A DNA stretch of 38,391 nucleotides from Thermoplasmata archaeon (lineage in GTDB: Archaea; Thermoplasmatota; Thermoplasmata; Lutacidiplasmatales; UBA184): NCBI GenBank assembly GCA_022750205.1, contig JAKIWD010000007.1, forward strand, positions 1-38,391, read 5' to 3'. The translations under genes and the position numbers were made by a program. Shown piece by piece: positions 29,220 through 38,088 of this stretch; the first letter of the stretch is position 1, and each line of letters opens with the position of its first letter. The notes below the pieces were generated by a model, which was given only the letters and a program-made list of their open reading frames with translations, made no database searches and had not been told where the DNA came from.

Positions 29220-29549
29220 GTGTCGCAGTGCTGTGAGGGCGAGCTCGAGTGCCCCTGCCCGCCCATCGGGCTGATCGACGTCGTCGGGAAGAAGTGGGCG
29301 GTGTGCGTCGTCGCGCTGCTCGGCCGCTACGAGATCGTGCGCTTCGGCCCGATCCAGCGCTGCCTGTCCGGAGTGAGTCCGGCCACGCTGACCTCGACCC
29401 TGCGCTCCTTGGAGCGCGCCAAGCTCATCCGGCGCGTGACCGCGGACGGGCCGCGCGGACCGGTCAAGGCCTACGGCCTGACGGCTACCGGTAGCGCACT
29501 GTACCGAAGCCTCCTCCCGCTGGCCAGCTTTCTCCGATCCAAGGGTTAG
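29220..29549 (+). CDS. HxlR-family transcriptional regulator with Cys-rich N-terminus
   Basis: MSQCCEGELECPCPPIGLIDVVGKKWAVCVVALLGRYEIVRFGPIQRCLSGVSPATLTSTLRSLERAKLIRRVTADGPRGPVKAYGLTATGSAL. Confidence 0.87.
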   Translation: MSQCCEGELECPCPPIGLIDVVGKKWAVCVVALLGRYEIVRFGPIQRCLSGVSPATLTSTLRSLERAKLIRRVTADGPRGPVKAYGLTATGSALYRSLLPLASFLRSKG

Positions 29550-29732
29550 CGCCGGTGCTCCGAGCCGCCGTCGTGGATTCAGGCGCCTACCGCTCCGGCG
29601 ACGGTTGGCCCCGCCGTGCGGGCCGCCCCCACCCCTGCCAGCTCGGACGGTGCAACTCACGCTGAAGGGCGCGGGCCGCACGACGGTGTTCGCCCGGGAA
29701 CGAGATAGCGGACGGCGACCTGCGCGGCGTCG

Positions 29733-30467
29733 ATGCGGGCGGGCCCGAACCACCGGGGGCGGATCATCTCGCTCGAAGGTCCGTCGGGCGTCGGAAAGAC
29801 GAGCGTCGGACGCGAGCTGGCCGCTCGACTGGATGCGGCGTTCCTGCCCGAAGCCGTGGACGCGATGGCGCCCACCCTCTCCCTGGACTTTCGTACGCTG
29901 CCGCAACTGCGACGACTCGAGCGGGCGCTCATCGACGAGGAAGCCCGGAGATACCGGGTCGCACGGCGAACGATCGCGCGGGGCCGCGATGTCGTGGCGG
30001 ATACCGGCTTCTTCGGACCGTTGACGTACAGTGTCGCCCTCGCCCAGTGGGACCGGCGCTGGGACGTCGTCCGGTCGGTCCTGCTCCGTACCGTCGGCCA
30101 CATTTCGACGGGATCCCTCGGACTTCCGCAGCTCTGCCTCTACCTGGATGCCGACGGACGGACCCTCCAGCGGCGCACCGCGGCCGATCCGATCGGGCAC
30201 CCTGCAGCCCTGACCCTCCGGCACCAGATCCTTGCGCCACTGGAACGACGGTACTGGGAGACCTCGGGAACGCGGCGATGGTCGCGCGTGGACGCACGCG
30301 GGCCGCGAGCCCGGGTCTTGGACGTGGTGGAGAGTCGTTGCCGGAACTTTCGCGAGCCGACCCCCGTCGGTCGGGAGGTCCGGTTCACCGAAGCCCTCTC
30401 ATTCGTCTCGGGCGCGCTCGCGATCGATCGGCACCCGCGGCGCGCCCTCCAACGCCCGCGGAGGTAG
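29733..30467 (+). CDS. P-loop (deoxy)nucleoside/thymidylate kinase-like protein
   Basis: GRIISLEGPSGVGKTSVGRELAARL (Walker A); RGRDVVADTGFFGPLTYSVA; LCLYLDADGRTLQRRTAAD. Confidence 0.75.
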   Translation: MRAGPNHRGRIISLEGPSGVGKTSVGRELAARLDAAFLPEAVDAMAPTLSLDFRTLPQLRRLERALIDEEARRYRVARRTIARGRDVVADTGFFGPLTYSVALAQWDRRWDVVRSVLLRTVGHISTGSLGLPQLCLYLDADGRTLQRRTAADPIGHPAALTLRHQILAPLERRYWETSGTRRWSRVDARGPRARVLDVVESRCRNFREPTPVGREVRFTEALSFVSGALAIDRHPRRALQRPRR

Positions 30468-30618
30468 TCCATTCGAGTCCGTGCCGGACCTCGGGCCGAT
30501 GCGGGGGCGCACGGCGCCTTCCCCTCCATCCGGCCGGTCCCCACGTGAGCCGGGCCCGGTCGCAACCTCCCCGTCGGTAACCGTTAAAAGGTGCACCCGG
30601 CGTGCCCGACGCCCACCC

Positions 30619-30831
30619 ATGAAGCCGATGGACCTCCTCCAGCAGAGCCTGCACAAGCGGGTCCTGGTCGAGATGAAGGGCGGGCGGTCCTACCGCGGCG
30701 TCCTGGACGGCTTCGACCAGCATCTGAACCTGATCCTGTCGGCGGCCGAGGAGGTCGTTCAGGACGAAGTGACCCCCCACACCGGGCTCACTCTCTTGCG
30801 CGGGGACAGCATCGTCTACATCTCGCCGTAG
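30619..30831 (+). CDS. Archaeal Sm-like (LSm) RNA-binding protein
   Basis: [47 protein letters not shown]...[13 protein letters not shown]: Sm1 and Sm2 motifs. Confidence 0.95.
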   Translation: MKPMDLLQQSLHKRVLVEMKGGRSYRGVLDGFDQHLNLILSAAEEVVQDEVTPHTGLTLLRGDSIVYISP

Positions 30832-30847
30832 TCAGAGGTCGATCTCC

Positions 30848-31009
30848 ATGAGTAAGGGCACACCATCTCGCCGCGGCGGCAAGATCGTCCACATCCGCTG
30901 CCGCCGGTGCGGTCGCCACTCCTACCACCGCCAGAAGAAGGTCTGTTCCTCGTGCGGGTTCGGGGACACGGCCCGTCGGCGTGGCTACGACTGGGCCAAG
31001 CTCAAGTAG
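30848..31009 (+). CDS. rpl37e: 50S ribosomal protein L37e
   Basis: [53 protein letters not shown] (53 aa, below ORF-track cut-off); follows LSm. Confidence 0.96.
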   Translation: MSKGTPSRRGGKIVHIRCRRCGRHSYHRQKKVCSSCGFGDTARRRGYDWAKLK

Positions 31010-31614
31010 GTCGGCTTCCCCCGCGGACCCCGCCAACGGGGCGGGCGGGGCCGGGAGACCCACGGGCTGTCGCCGGACGCAAATCTCCACGGGACGGCCA
31101 CGGCGCGACGGATGCCGATGCGCGGCCCCCGAACGCGTTTTCCGTTCCACGGGGAAGCCACGACCCGAACCTCGCCCTGGACGAGGTCGGTCCCGTCCTG
31201 CGCGCGCGTGAGGGCGAGATCGCGGCACAGCCGGCCCGGCCCGCTGGGGTTGACCCACGGGCCTGCCAGAGGTTCGACCGCCCGCAGGAGCACCGCCTCC
31301 CCGGGCCGGGTCACGGCGTTGGCACAATGGACCTGGTGGATGCGGTAGACGTACAGCGTGCCGGGCCCGGCGAACATCGAGCGGTTGCGCGCGGTCGGGC
31401 CGCCGCGGGAGTGGCTCGCCGGGTCGTGGGCGCCGTACGCCTCGGTCTCGACGATCCGTCCCGCCCGCCACCCGGCCAACGTGCGGCGCACGATTACCTG
31501 ACCGAGGAGTTCGAGGGCCACTCGCGCGACCGGCCGATCGTAGAACGACCGAGGGAGCGGGGCCCGGAAACGGGCCGACCAATCCGGATCCGGCGGATCA
31601 GAGGAGCTTGCCAC
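30985..31614 (-). CDS. 3-methyladenine (alkyladenine) DNA glycosylase, AAG/MPG family
   Basis: [113 protein letters not shown]. Confidence 0.93.
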   Translation of the reverse strand: MASSSDPPDPDWSARFRAPLPRSFYDRPVARVALELLGQVIVRRTLAGWRAGRIVETEAYGAHDPASHSRGGPTARNRSMFAGPGTLYVYRIHQVHCANAVTRPGEAVLLRAVEPLAGPWVNPSGPGRLCRDLALTRAQDGTDLVQGEVRVVASPWNGKRVRGPRIGIRRAVAVPWRFASGDSPWVSRPRPPRWRGPRGKPTYLSLAQS

Positions 31615-32707
31615 GATCGACGAGGGGCTTGCCGTCGATCGCGACCGTCGCTTCACCGAGCACGATCCAGGAGACGAACGGGCACCGGTTCGACCCTCCG
31701 TAGTACTGATTGCCGCCGATCCCGAGCGCGACGGCGCCGCCCTCCTGGTCCTCCACTTGCGCCACTCCCGGCGCAAGCGCCGCGTTCAGGCCGAGGGAGA
31801 AGAACGAGAGCACGTCCTTGCCCTTCGGAGCCTGCTGGTACGTGGTCTCGAACGACGATTGACCCTCGGTGTACCACGCGTTGGCGAGATGGCCGGCCTT
31901 GACCTCCCATTGACCTCCCTCCAGGCGTCCATCGGGGACGAAGCTGGGTCGGTTGGCGACGGCGAGCCCTTCGGCGCTGCGCTCGTCCACGGCGACGACG
32001 ACGGACCCCGGTGGTGCGTTGGTCATGTTGCGCCCGGCCTTGAGATCGTCCGGCCCGACGACGCCGTCGTCGCTCCAGGGTTCCCGTCCGCGCAACTTCA
32101 TCGTGAGATCGCTTCCGTTGGCGCCGGTGACGCGGAGCTGCTTGCCGGCGCGGAGCTTTCCCGAGATGCGGGCGGCGTCGTGCTGGATCTGCTTGAGGTC
32201 CGCTTCGGCCGTGGCGGTGACCAGTTGCTCTCGCCACGTCGTGCCCGGCACTCCCCATAGCGCGGCCTGGGCGTCGGAGGCATACCCGACGATGCTCCGC
32301 ACGCCGCGCAGTCCGCTCGCCCGGGCGCGGCGGTACCACTCGTCGTTGTACCCGACGAGCGCGCCGCGCGTCGAGTTCGGCAGGCTCCGGAAGCGGCCGC
32401 GATCCGCGGGCCCCGGGAAAAAGACGTAGCCGTCGGTCTCGGCCAGGGCCTTCCACTCGTGCCGCCCCACGCCGCCCCATTTGGAGACCGACGGAGCGAC
32501 GTCCAGGCTACGCCAGTACGCGGCCTCGTCTTCGACCCAGAGGATCGGGTGGGCACCGATCCGCCGGGCCTCCACGACGCAGGCGGTCGCGTACGGAAGC
32601 GTGTGATTCCACGTCTCGATGATGACGTCCTCGCCCCGCTTCAGGCGGAGCGCGCCCCCGAGCAAGGCTCCGGCGAACTGCGCGCCGGTCGCCTCGTCGG
32701 GGCTCAC
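31598..32707 (-). CDS. M29-like aminopeptidase (AmpT family)
   Basis: LKRGEDVIIETWNHTLPYATACVVEARRIGAHPILWVEDEAAYW...LRVTGANGSDLTMKLRGREPWSDDG...GRNMTNAPPGSVVVAVDERSAEG...LSFFSLGLNAAL. GTG 32707 lies about 25-30 nt after a TATA-like box. Confidence 0.8.
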   Translation of the reverse strand: MSPDEATGAQFAGALLGGALRLKRGEDVIIETWNHTLPYATACVVEARRIGAHPILWVEDEAAYWRSLDVAPSVSKWGGVGRHEWKALAETDGYVFFPGPADRGRFRSLPNSTRGALVGYNDEWYRRARASGLRGVRSIVGYASDAQAALWGVPGTTWREQLVTATAEADLKQIQHDAARISGKLRAGKQLRVTGANGSDLTMKLRGREPWSDDGVVGPDDLKAGRNMTNAPPGSVVVAVDERSAEGLAVANRPSFVPDGRLEGGQWEVKAGHLANAWYTEGQSSFETTYQQAPKGKDVLSFFSLGLNAALAPGVAQVEDQEGGAVALGIGGNQYYGGSNRCPFVSWIVLGEATVAIDGKPLVDRGKLL

Positions 32708-32730
32708 GGGGGCGGGATGGTCTGCCGGTC

Positions 32731-32736
32731 CATAAA
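32731..32736 (-). promoter_or_regulatory. TATA-like box for aminopeptidase gene
   Basis: minus-strand GGTTTATGG; distance to GTG 32707 matches other starts in this window. Confidence 0.5.
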
Positions 32737-32769
32737 CCTTCGAGCCGCCCCGAGCAGCGCTGCGCCGGG

Positions 32770-34092
32770 TCACCGCTCCGTCGATCGGTAGAACGCGACG
32801 AGGGCCGGCCCCGGCGCGGACGACGCGGCGAACTTCCGGGCGAATTCTACGAGCACCGTTCCGGCATCGCGCGGCGTAGCTCGCCGGATCGCTCCCGCAC
32901 GGGGAAAGCCCCGACGCCAGGCGTCATCCGTCATCGCGCGCGCCGCGATCTCCGCGACGCGCTGGCCGCGGGAGAAGGCATCGAGGTCGCGCACGATGGT
33001 CGGGGAAACCCGCAGCCGGCGGAACAGACGCAGCAAGGCGGCGATCTTCTCCGGGCGATGACGACGTAGACGACGACCGCTCCCCACCACCCCGTTGAAG
33101 TACAGGAACGGCCCGCCCACCTCGATCGCCTCGAGGAGCGTGCGACTGCCGGTCGCGATCCGCAGGTCGGCGCGCTCCCACGTTCGCTGCCACCGCCGGG
33201 GGGGGAGCGGCGGCGCCTCGCGAACGGTGACGTTCGGAGAGCCGCCCAGGGCAAGGTGACGCGCCGAACGAACGATGAGGGTGACACCTTGTTCCACGTT
33301 CTCCAGACCCCGGAGCACTGCCTGGCCGATCCGCACGCTACTGGCGGGACTGGCGTACCAGACGACCGACGCGCGGCGGGAACTTCGGGGCCGGGGGCGA
33401 CCCCCGGGCGATCCGGACCAGAGCGGTCCCACCTGCACCGCCTCCGGGAACTCGCGGCGGAACCGGGGGGACGGCGCGAAGGTCGCGAACAGGTGGAGGA
33501 CGTTGGGGCGATCGAACGCACGGAAGCGCCGAAAGGCCGTCCGCCAGACCTCGGTGTCCCGTCGGCCGCTGGCTCCCCGTAGACGCGAGTCGGCGGTGGC
33601 GCGGGGAACGCCGCCCTCTCGGTACCGTTCGGCATTCTCCCGGCGCGCGGGATAGGTGCGGGCGAACTCTTCGAGGCTGATGTGGACCGTGTTGTCGGCG
33701 CCGTATGCCGACTCGATCGCCCCCGCCTCTTCTGACCACGCGCCGCCACGACCGAACGGCTCGTCCCGCGACGGCGCCGCCGAAACCCCCCAGCACGGGC
33801 TGACGGTGAGCGCACGACGCTGACGGTTCCGTAAGGACCGGCGCGGACGATGGGGGGGCCACGCCCAGGGTCCGTGGACCCCCGGGGGCAGGGCGCGGGA
33901 GACCGGCCGGTAGAGGAAGAGGCGGGCCCCGGCGCGCGCCAGATGCCGACCGGCGGCGAGCACCTCCTCGATGTCGCCCAATCCGCCGCCGACGACGGCA
34001 GGGAAGAGGTAGACGTCGAGGCCGGCGAGGGCCCCGCGCCCGGGTCCCGACCTAGAGCTTGCGGACGAGCGTGTCCAACGCGAACGCGACAT
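32770..34092 (-). CDS. GT-B glycosyltransferase-like (UDP-glycosyltransferase/MurG-like) protein
   Basis: LDVYLFPAVVGGGLGDIEEVLAAGRHLARAGARLFLYRP...ADLRIATGSRTLLEAIEVGGPFLYFNGVV...RPEKIAALLRLFRRLRVS. Family is an inference. Confidence 0.5.
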   Translation of the reverse strand: MSRSRWTRSSASSRSGPGRGALAGLDVYLFPAVVGGGLGDIEEVLAAGRHLARAGARLFLYRPVSRALPPGVHGPWAWPPHRPRRSLRNRQRRALTVSPCWGVSAAPSRDEPFGRGGAWSEEAGAIESAYGADNTVHISLEEFARTYPARRENAERYREGGVPRATADSRLRGASGRRDTEVWRTAFRRFRAFDRPNVLHLFATFAPSPRFRREFPEAVQVGPLWSGSPGGRPRPRSSRRASVVWYASPASSVRIGQAVLRGLENVEQGVTLIVRSARHLALGGSPNVTVREAPPLPPRRWQRTWERADLRIATGSRTLLEAIEVGGPFLYFNGVVGSGRRLRRHRPEKIAALLRLFRRLRVSPTIVRDLDAFSRGQRVAEIAARAMTDDAWRRGFPRAGAIRRATPRDAGTVLVEFARKFAASSAPGPALVAFYRSTER

Positions 34093-34990
34093 GGAACCCG
34101 GCACGGGTCAGCACCTCCCGCGCGCGCAGGTTGTCCACCGCCACCTCGGTCAGGATGCGGCGCGGTCCCTGGTTCGAGACCCACGCGATCGCCGCGGCGA
34201 CGAGCTGGTCGGCCGCCGCGTCCGCCAGGCGTGGGGCGAGGAGGGGGCACGTCAGGTGGGCCGACTCCATGGCCTCACTGATGGTTGCCCGCACGAAGCC
34301 GCCCGCGAGGCCGTCCCGGGGGGCGACCCACGTCTCGGAGGCGGAGCCGAGGCCGGCCACGATCGATCGCGAGACGAACATCTCGGAAGGATCGATGGGC
34401 AGCACCTCGCGCACGGGCTCGGGGACGATCCGCTCCGCGAGCGCTACCAACACGCCCTGATCCGACCGGCGGAGCGGCCGGACTTCTGAGGGGCTCGCGG
34501 GAACGGTCCGACCGACGACGGCGTTCGGCTCGCGGACCCAGAACTCGTGTCGGGCGAGCGGCTCGAATCCGGTTTCGTCGTAGAGGTGGCGCGCGGGCGT
34601 GTTCGTCACCAGCACGTCCAGCGCCAGGTACGGGCGATGCCGGCGACGGGTCTCCCTCGCGGCGGCTTCCAGGAGGGCGCGGGCGTAGCCGCGTCGTCGG
34701 AAGGGCGTGTCGACCATGACCGCGGAGACGAACCCCGCGCGGCGACGGTAGGTGAGCAGGGTCGTGGCCGCGAGCCGTCCGTCCACTTCCATCACGAAGC
34801 AGCGGTACACCGGCTTTCCCACGAGGGCAAGGAACCCGATCACGAACCGGACAGGCCATCGATAGAGCCCGCCTACGACACGATCGAACACCTCGGGGCG
34901 CCAACCAAGCAGACGCTGCTCGTCCGGAAAGTGCTGCTCGAGCAGCGGGAGCAGCTGCGGGATGTCGCGCGCTTGGAAGTCCCTCAGCAT
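34052..34990 (-). CDS. GNAT acetyltransferase with two GNAT-like halves
   Basis: VMEVDGRLAATTLLTYRRRAGFVSAVMVDTPFRRRGYARALLEAAARETRRR...YDETGFEPLARHEF, then a second half ending NLRAREVLTRAGFHVAFALDTLVRKL. Confidence 0.85.
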   Translation of the reverse strand: MLRDFQARDIPQLLPLLEQHFPDEQRLLGWRPEVFDRVVGGLYRWPVRFVIGFLALVGKPVYRCFVMEVDGRLAATTLLTYRRRAGFVSAVMVDTPFRRRGYARALLEAAARETRRRHRPYLALDVLVTNTPARHLYDETGFEPLARHEFWVREPNAVVGRTVPASPSEVRPLRRSDQGVLVALAERIVPEPVREVLPIDPSEMFVSRSIVAGLGSASETWVAPRDGLAGGFVRATISEAMESAHLTCPLLAPRLADAAADQLVAAAIAWVSNQGPRRILTEVAVDNLRAREVLTRAGFHVAFALDTLVRKL

Positions 34991-36477
34991 CCGAGCTCGT
35001 CGTCGTCGACCGCGGCGAGCGCCACGTCGAAAAGGCCCCGCAGCGTCGGACAGCGGACGCCGTCCGTCGCCTCCGTCGGGGGCAGGCGGGCCGGACGGTC
35101 GAGCTCGTCGTCCTCCACCCGGCCGCGCGCCTCGGTGAGCGCGCGCCGGACGAACAGGTCGCCGTCCCCTTGCGCCAGACGACCCAATGCTTGGATCGCG
35201 GTGTCGAACAGGCGGGCCTCGGCATCGCTGATCAACCGCACGGCACCATCCCCGGTCGCCATCGGCGGTTCTCCGGAAGCGCTCCCCAGTCGGGCCGGGG
35301 CGAGCTGGCGGAGCAATGCGACCATCGGCTCCCGGGCCCCGTCGTCCCGCAGCCGTCCGAGCGCCCAGAGGGCCGCCAGGCGAACCTCGGGAGCGGGATT
35401 GCGGAGTTCTTCCCGGATCCGCGGGCCGGCTTCGCTCAGACCGAGGGCACCGAGCGCGAGGATCGCCCCCCGGCGGGGCCAAGGATGGGCGTCCTCGAGC
35501 ACTCCCAGCAGCGCGGCCAGGTCCTCGGGCGTACCGACGGCCCCGAGCGCCTCGGCCGCCGCCCCTCGGACGGACCACAACGGATCTAGGATCGCCGCAC
35601 GCGCGACCGCGCGCGCGGCGGGAGCGCGCATCTCGGCGAGGGCGTGGACCGCGCAAACACGGATCCACCCGGCGCGGTCGGAGGCCGCCCCGACGAGGGC
35701 GTCGACGGCCCGGGCATCGCCGATGCGTCCGAGTGCGACCAGGACGGCTGGCTTGACCCAGCTCTCGTCGCGCTCCAATCGATCGAGGAGCAGCGTGAAG
35801 GCCTCCGTGTCGCGGTACCGACCGAGGACGACGGCCGCCGCCACGCGCACCCGTCGTGCCGGGTCCTCGAGCATGGGCCGGATCGTGGCCGGGACCGACG
35901 AATCATGGCTCTCGCCGAGGCCGTAGATCGCCTGGCGGCGCACTCGATCGTTCGGGTCACGCAGCATCCCGGAGAGGATGGGCACGGTCTCCAGTCGCCC
36001 CGGTCGCCCGATCGCGGCCGTGGCGCTCCAGCGGACGTTCGGTTCGGTGTCGCCGAGAAGCGGAAGCAGGGCGGGGATCGCAGCCCCGTCGCCGATCGCC
36101 CACAACGCCCAGGCCGCCTGTTCCCGGACGCGGGGGACGGGATCGGTCAGCGCGCTTTCGAGGGACGGCCGGCTTTCCGCACGACCGATGGCCCCGAGCG
36201 CCTCGGCGGCGGAGGCGCGCACGCCCGGGTGCGGGTCCGTCAACGACGCTTCGAGCGCGGTCCGCCCGCGGCCGTCTCGGCGCTGCCCGAGCCCCCAGGC
36301 CGCGGCGCGCCGTAGGACCGGTTCGGTCTCGGCGAGCGCGCGCAGCAGGGGTTCGGGGTCGATGGGGTCCGTGGACTCGGCCAGCGCGCGGATCTCCTCC
36401 AGTCGACCGGCGAGATCGCGGTCCTCCCGAGCCGGTCGGCCCACCGGTTCCTTCGGGCGGCGCACCCGGCTCGCCAC
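34984..36477 (-). CDS. HEAT-repeat (PBS-lyase-like) protein
   Basis: Many about 31-aa units: DPHPGVRASAAEALGAIGRAESRPSLESALTDPVPRVREQAAWALWAIGDGAAIPALLPLLGDTEPNVRWSATAAIGR... Confidence 0.93.
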   Translation of the reverse strand: MASRVRRPKEPVGRPAREDRDLAGRLEEIRALAESTDPIDPEPLLRALAETEPVLRRAAAWGLGQRRDGRGRTALEASLTDPHPGVRASAAEALGAIGRAESRPSLESALTDPVPRVREQAAWALWAIGDGAAIPALLPLLGDTEPNVRWSATAAIGRPGRLETVPILSGMLRDPNDRVRRQAIYGLGESHDSSVPATIRPMLEDPARRVRVAAAVVLGRYRDTEAFTLLLDRLERDESWVKPAVLVALGRIGDARAVDALVGAASDRAGWIRVCAVHALAEMRAPAARAVARAAILDPLWSVRGAAAEALGAVGTPEDLAALLGVLEDAHPWPRRGAILALGALGLSEAGPRIREELRNPAPEVRLAALWALGRLRDDGAREPMVALLRQLAPARLGSASGEPPMATGDGAVRLISDAEARLFDTAIQALGRLAQGDGDLFVRRALTEARGRVEDDELDRPARLPPTEATDGVRCPTLRGLFDVALAAVDDDELGC

Positions 36478-36500
36478 GGGGGCCCTACGCGGCGAACGCG

Positions 36501-36505
36501 ATAAA
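36501..36505 (-). promoter_or_regulatory. TATA-like box for HEAT operon
   Basis: minus-strand CCCTTTATCG, 28 nt upstream of the 36477 start. Confidence 0.5.
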
Positions 36506-36659
36506 GGGGTTGCCGACCGGCGTCGTGACGCCCCGTGCTCTGCCGGCAGCCGTCCCGTTCGGGCGGATCGGTTCCCGCCCGGAACTCCCGGCGAGGGACG
36601 GGTGGCGGAAACTATATCGCACCTCGGGACGAATGGAGCGTGTCTGGTGATTTTTTTCC

Positions 36660-36863
36660 GTGCCGAACTGCCCGACGTGTTCCAAGCCGATGTCGCCGGG
36701 GTTCCTCGGGTCCGAGAGCTTCATCGGCGGGTCGAAGTGGTTCTTGGAGCGCACGCGCCTGGCGTTCGGCGGCGAGGAGATCGCCAAACCGAACACCTTC
36801 GGGATGGTCTACATCGCCGGCTTCCGCTGCCGGGAGTGTAAGGCCCTCGTCCTGCAGTACTAG
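36660..36863 (+). CDS. Small zinc-binding protein (PF20097/DUF6487-like)
   Basis: VPNCPTCSKPMSPGFLGSESFIGGSKWFLERTRLAFGGEEIAKPNTFGMVYIAGFRCRECKALVLQY. Confidence 0.75.
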   Translation: MPNCPTCSKPMSPGFLGSESFIGGSKWFLERTRLAFGGEEIAKPNTFGMVYIAGFRCRECKALVLQY

Positions 36864-36872
36864 GCGAGCGCC

Positions 36873-37640
36873 CTACGCGTCGATGCGACGCGACCAGGAC
36901 GGGGCCGACATCCCGGCGGATTCCCGCAAGCGTTCGCAGTTGACCGCGGCGTCGCCGCGGAAATGGTTGTTGAAGAACCCGTAGACCGTGTCGACCTGGG
37001 CCGACAACTGGGCGAGGCGAGGCACCCACGAGGCCAGCTCGGCGGTCGAGTACGTGTAGTCGTACCAGGTCGGGTGGCCGTGCCCGTGCCAGCGAACGTA
37101 CGCGAAGGGGGCCGTCACCTCCACGCGGACCGGCAGGACCGGTTCGTCGATGATCACGTAGGCGAGGTGGAACTCCCGCAGCAGATCGAACGATGCGGGA
37201 TCGAGCCAGCTCTCCTCCCGGAACTCCACCGCGACGGGGAGGTCCACGGGAAGGCTCTCGTAGAACGCGCGGGTGCGCCGCGGCTCGAACGTCAGCGACG
37301 GCGGCAGTTGGACCAACGCCGCCGCGAACTTCCCGGCGTCCCGCAGCGGTTGAATCGCGGCGAGGAAGCGCGCCAGCTCCTCCCCGGTGCGCTCGAGCCG
37401 GCGCTCGTGGGTGATCGTCTGGGGAAACTTCGCCGCGAATCGGAACCCCTTCGGCGTCCTCCGCGCCCACGAGGCCACGACATCGACCCGGGGCAGGCGG
37501 TAGAACGAGGAGTTGACCTCCACGATGGCGAATCGCTGGGCGTAGAACCCCAGACGGTCGGACACGTCCCGCGGCGGGTAGACGCGCCCGACCCACTCCG
37601 GGTAGTCCCACCCGCTGGTGCCGAGCCAGATGGTCCCCAC
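36873..37640 (-). CDS. DUF72 (YecE-like) family protein
   Basis: IWLGTSGWDYPEWVGRVYPPRDVSDRLGFYAQRFAIVEVNSSFYRLPRVDVVASWARRTPKGFRFAAKFPQTITHERRL...YVRWHGHGHPTWYDYTYSTAELASWVPRL...VYGFFNNHFRGDAAVN. Confidence 0.95.
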   Translation of the reverse strand: MGTIWLGTSGWDYPEWVGRVYPPRDVSDRLGFYAQRFAIVEVNSSFYRLPRVDVVASWARRTPKGFRFAAKFPQTITHERRLERTGEELARFLAAIQPLRDAGKFAAALVQLPPSLTFEPRRTRAFYESLPVDLPVAVEFREESWLDPASFDLLREFHLAYVIIDEPVLPVRVEVTAPFAYVRWHGHGHPTWYDYTYSTAELASWVPRLAQLSAQVDTVYGFFNNHFRGDAAVNCERLRESAGMSAPSWSRRIDA

Positions 37641-37803
37641 GCTGGGGTGAGAGGCTCCGCCGCTACAAATCCGCTCGTCACGTCGGACCGGCGCTTCGCG
37701 GATATCTCCGAGGAAAGCGAGTCCGCGCGCCCGCCTCTCAGTCGCCGCGACCGAAACCCTAAATACAAATCCTCGGTCGAAACTCCCGTTTCAGGATCGG
37801 ACG

Positions 37804-38082
37804 ATGGTTCAGGTCGATATTGATCTCGGGAAATGCACCGGCTGCGCCCACTGCCGCGATGTGTGCCCGGTCAATGTCTTCGAGCTCAAACCGCGCGATC
37901 AGTTCCCCGAAGTGCTGGACGACGCGGCGGTCGGGGCGAAGTTCCAGTTCCGCGGCGAAAAGTCCATCGCGGTCAACGGCCCCGAGTGCATCGTCTGCGA
38001 GGCGTGCCTGTTCGAGTGCGAAGGCGAATGCATCCTCATCACCGACGATGAGGGCCACGTGCACCACTCGACGTACAAGTAG
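37804..38082 (+). CDS. 4Fe-4S ferredoxin-like protein
   Basis: DIDLGKCTGCAHCRDVCPVNVFEL...VNGPECIVCEACLFECEGECILITDDEG: two Cys clusters. Confidence 0.92.
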   Translation: MVQVDIDLGKCTGCAHCRDVCPVNVFELKPRDQFPEVLDDAAVGAKFQFRGEKSIAVNGPECIVCEACLFECEGECILITDDEGHVHHSTYK

Positions 38083-38088
38083 GCCGAA

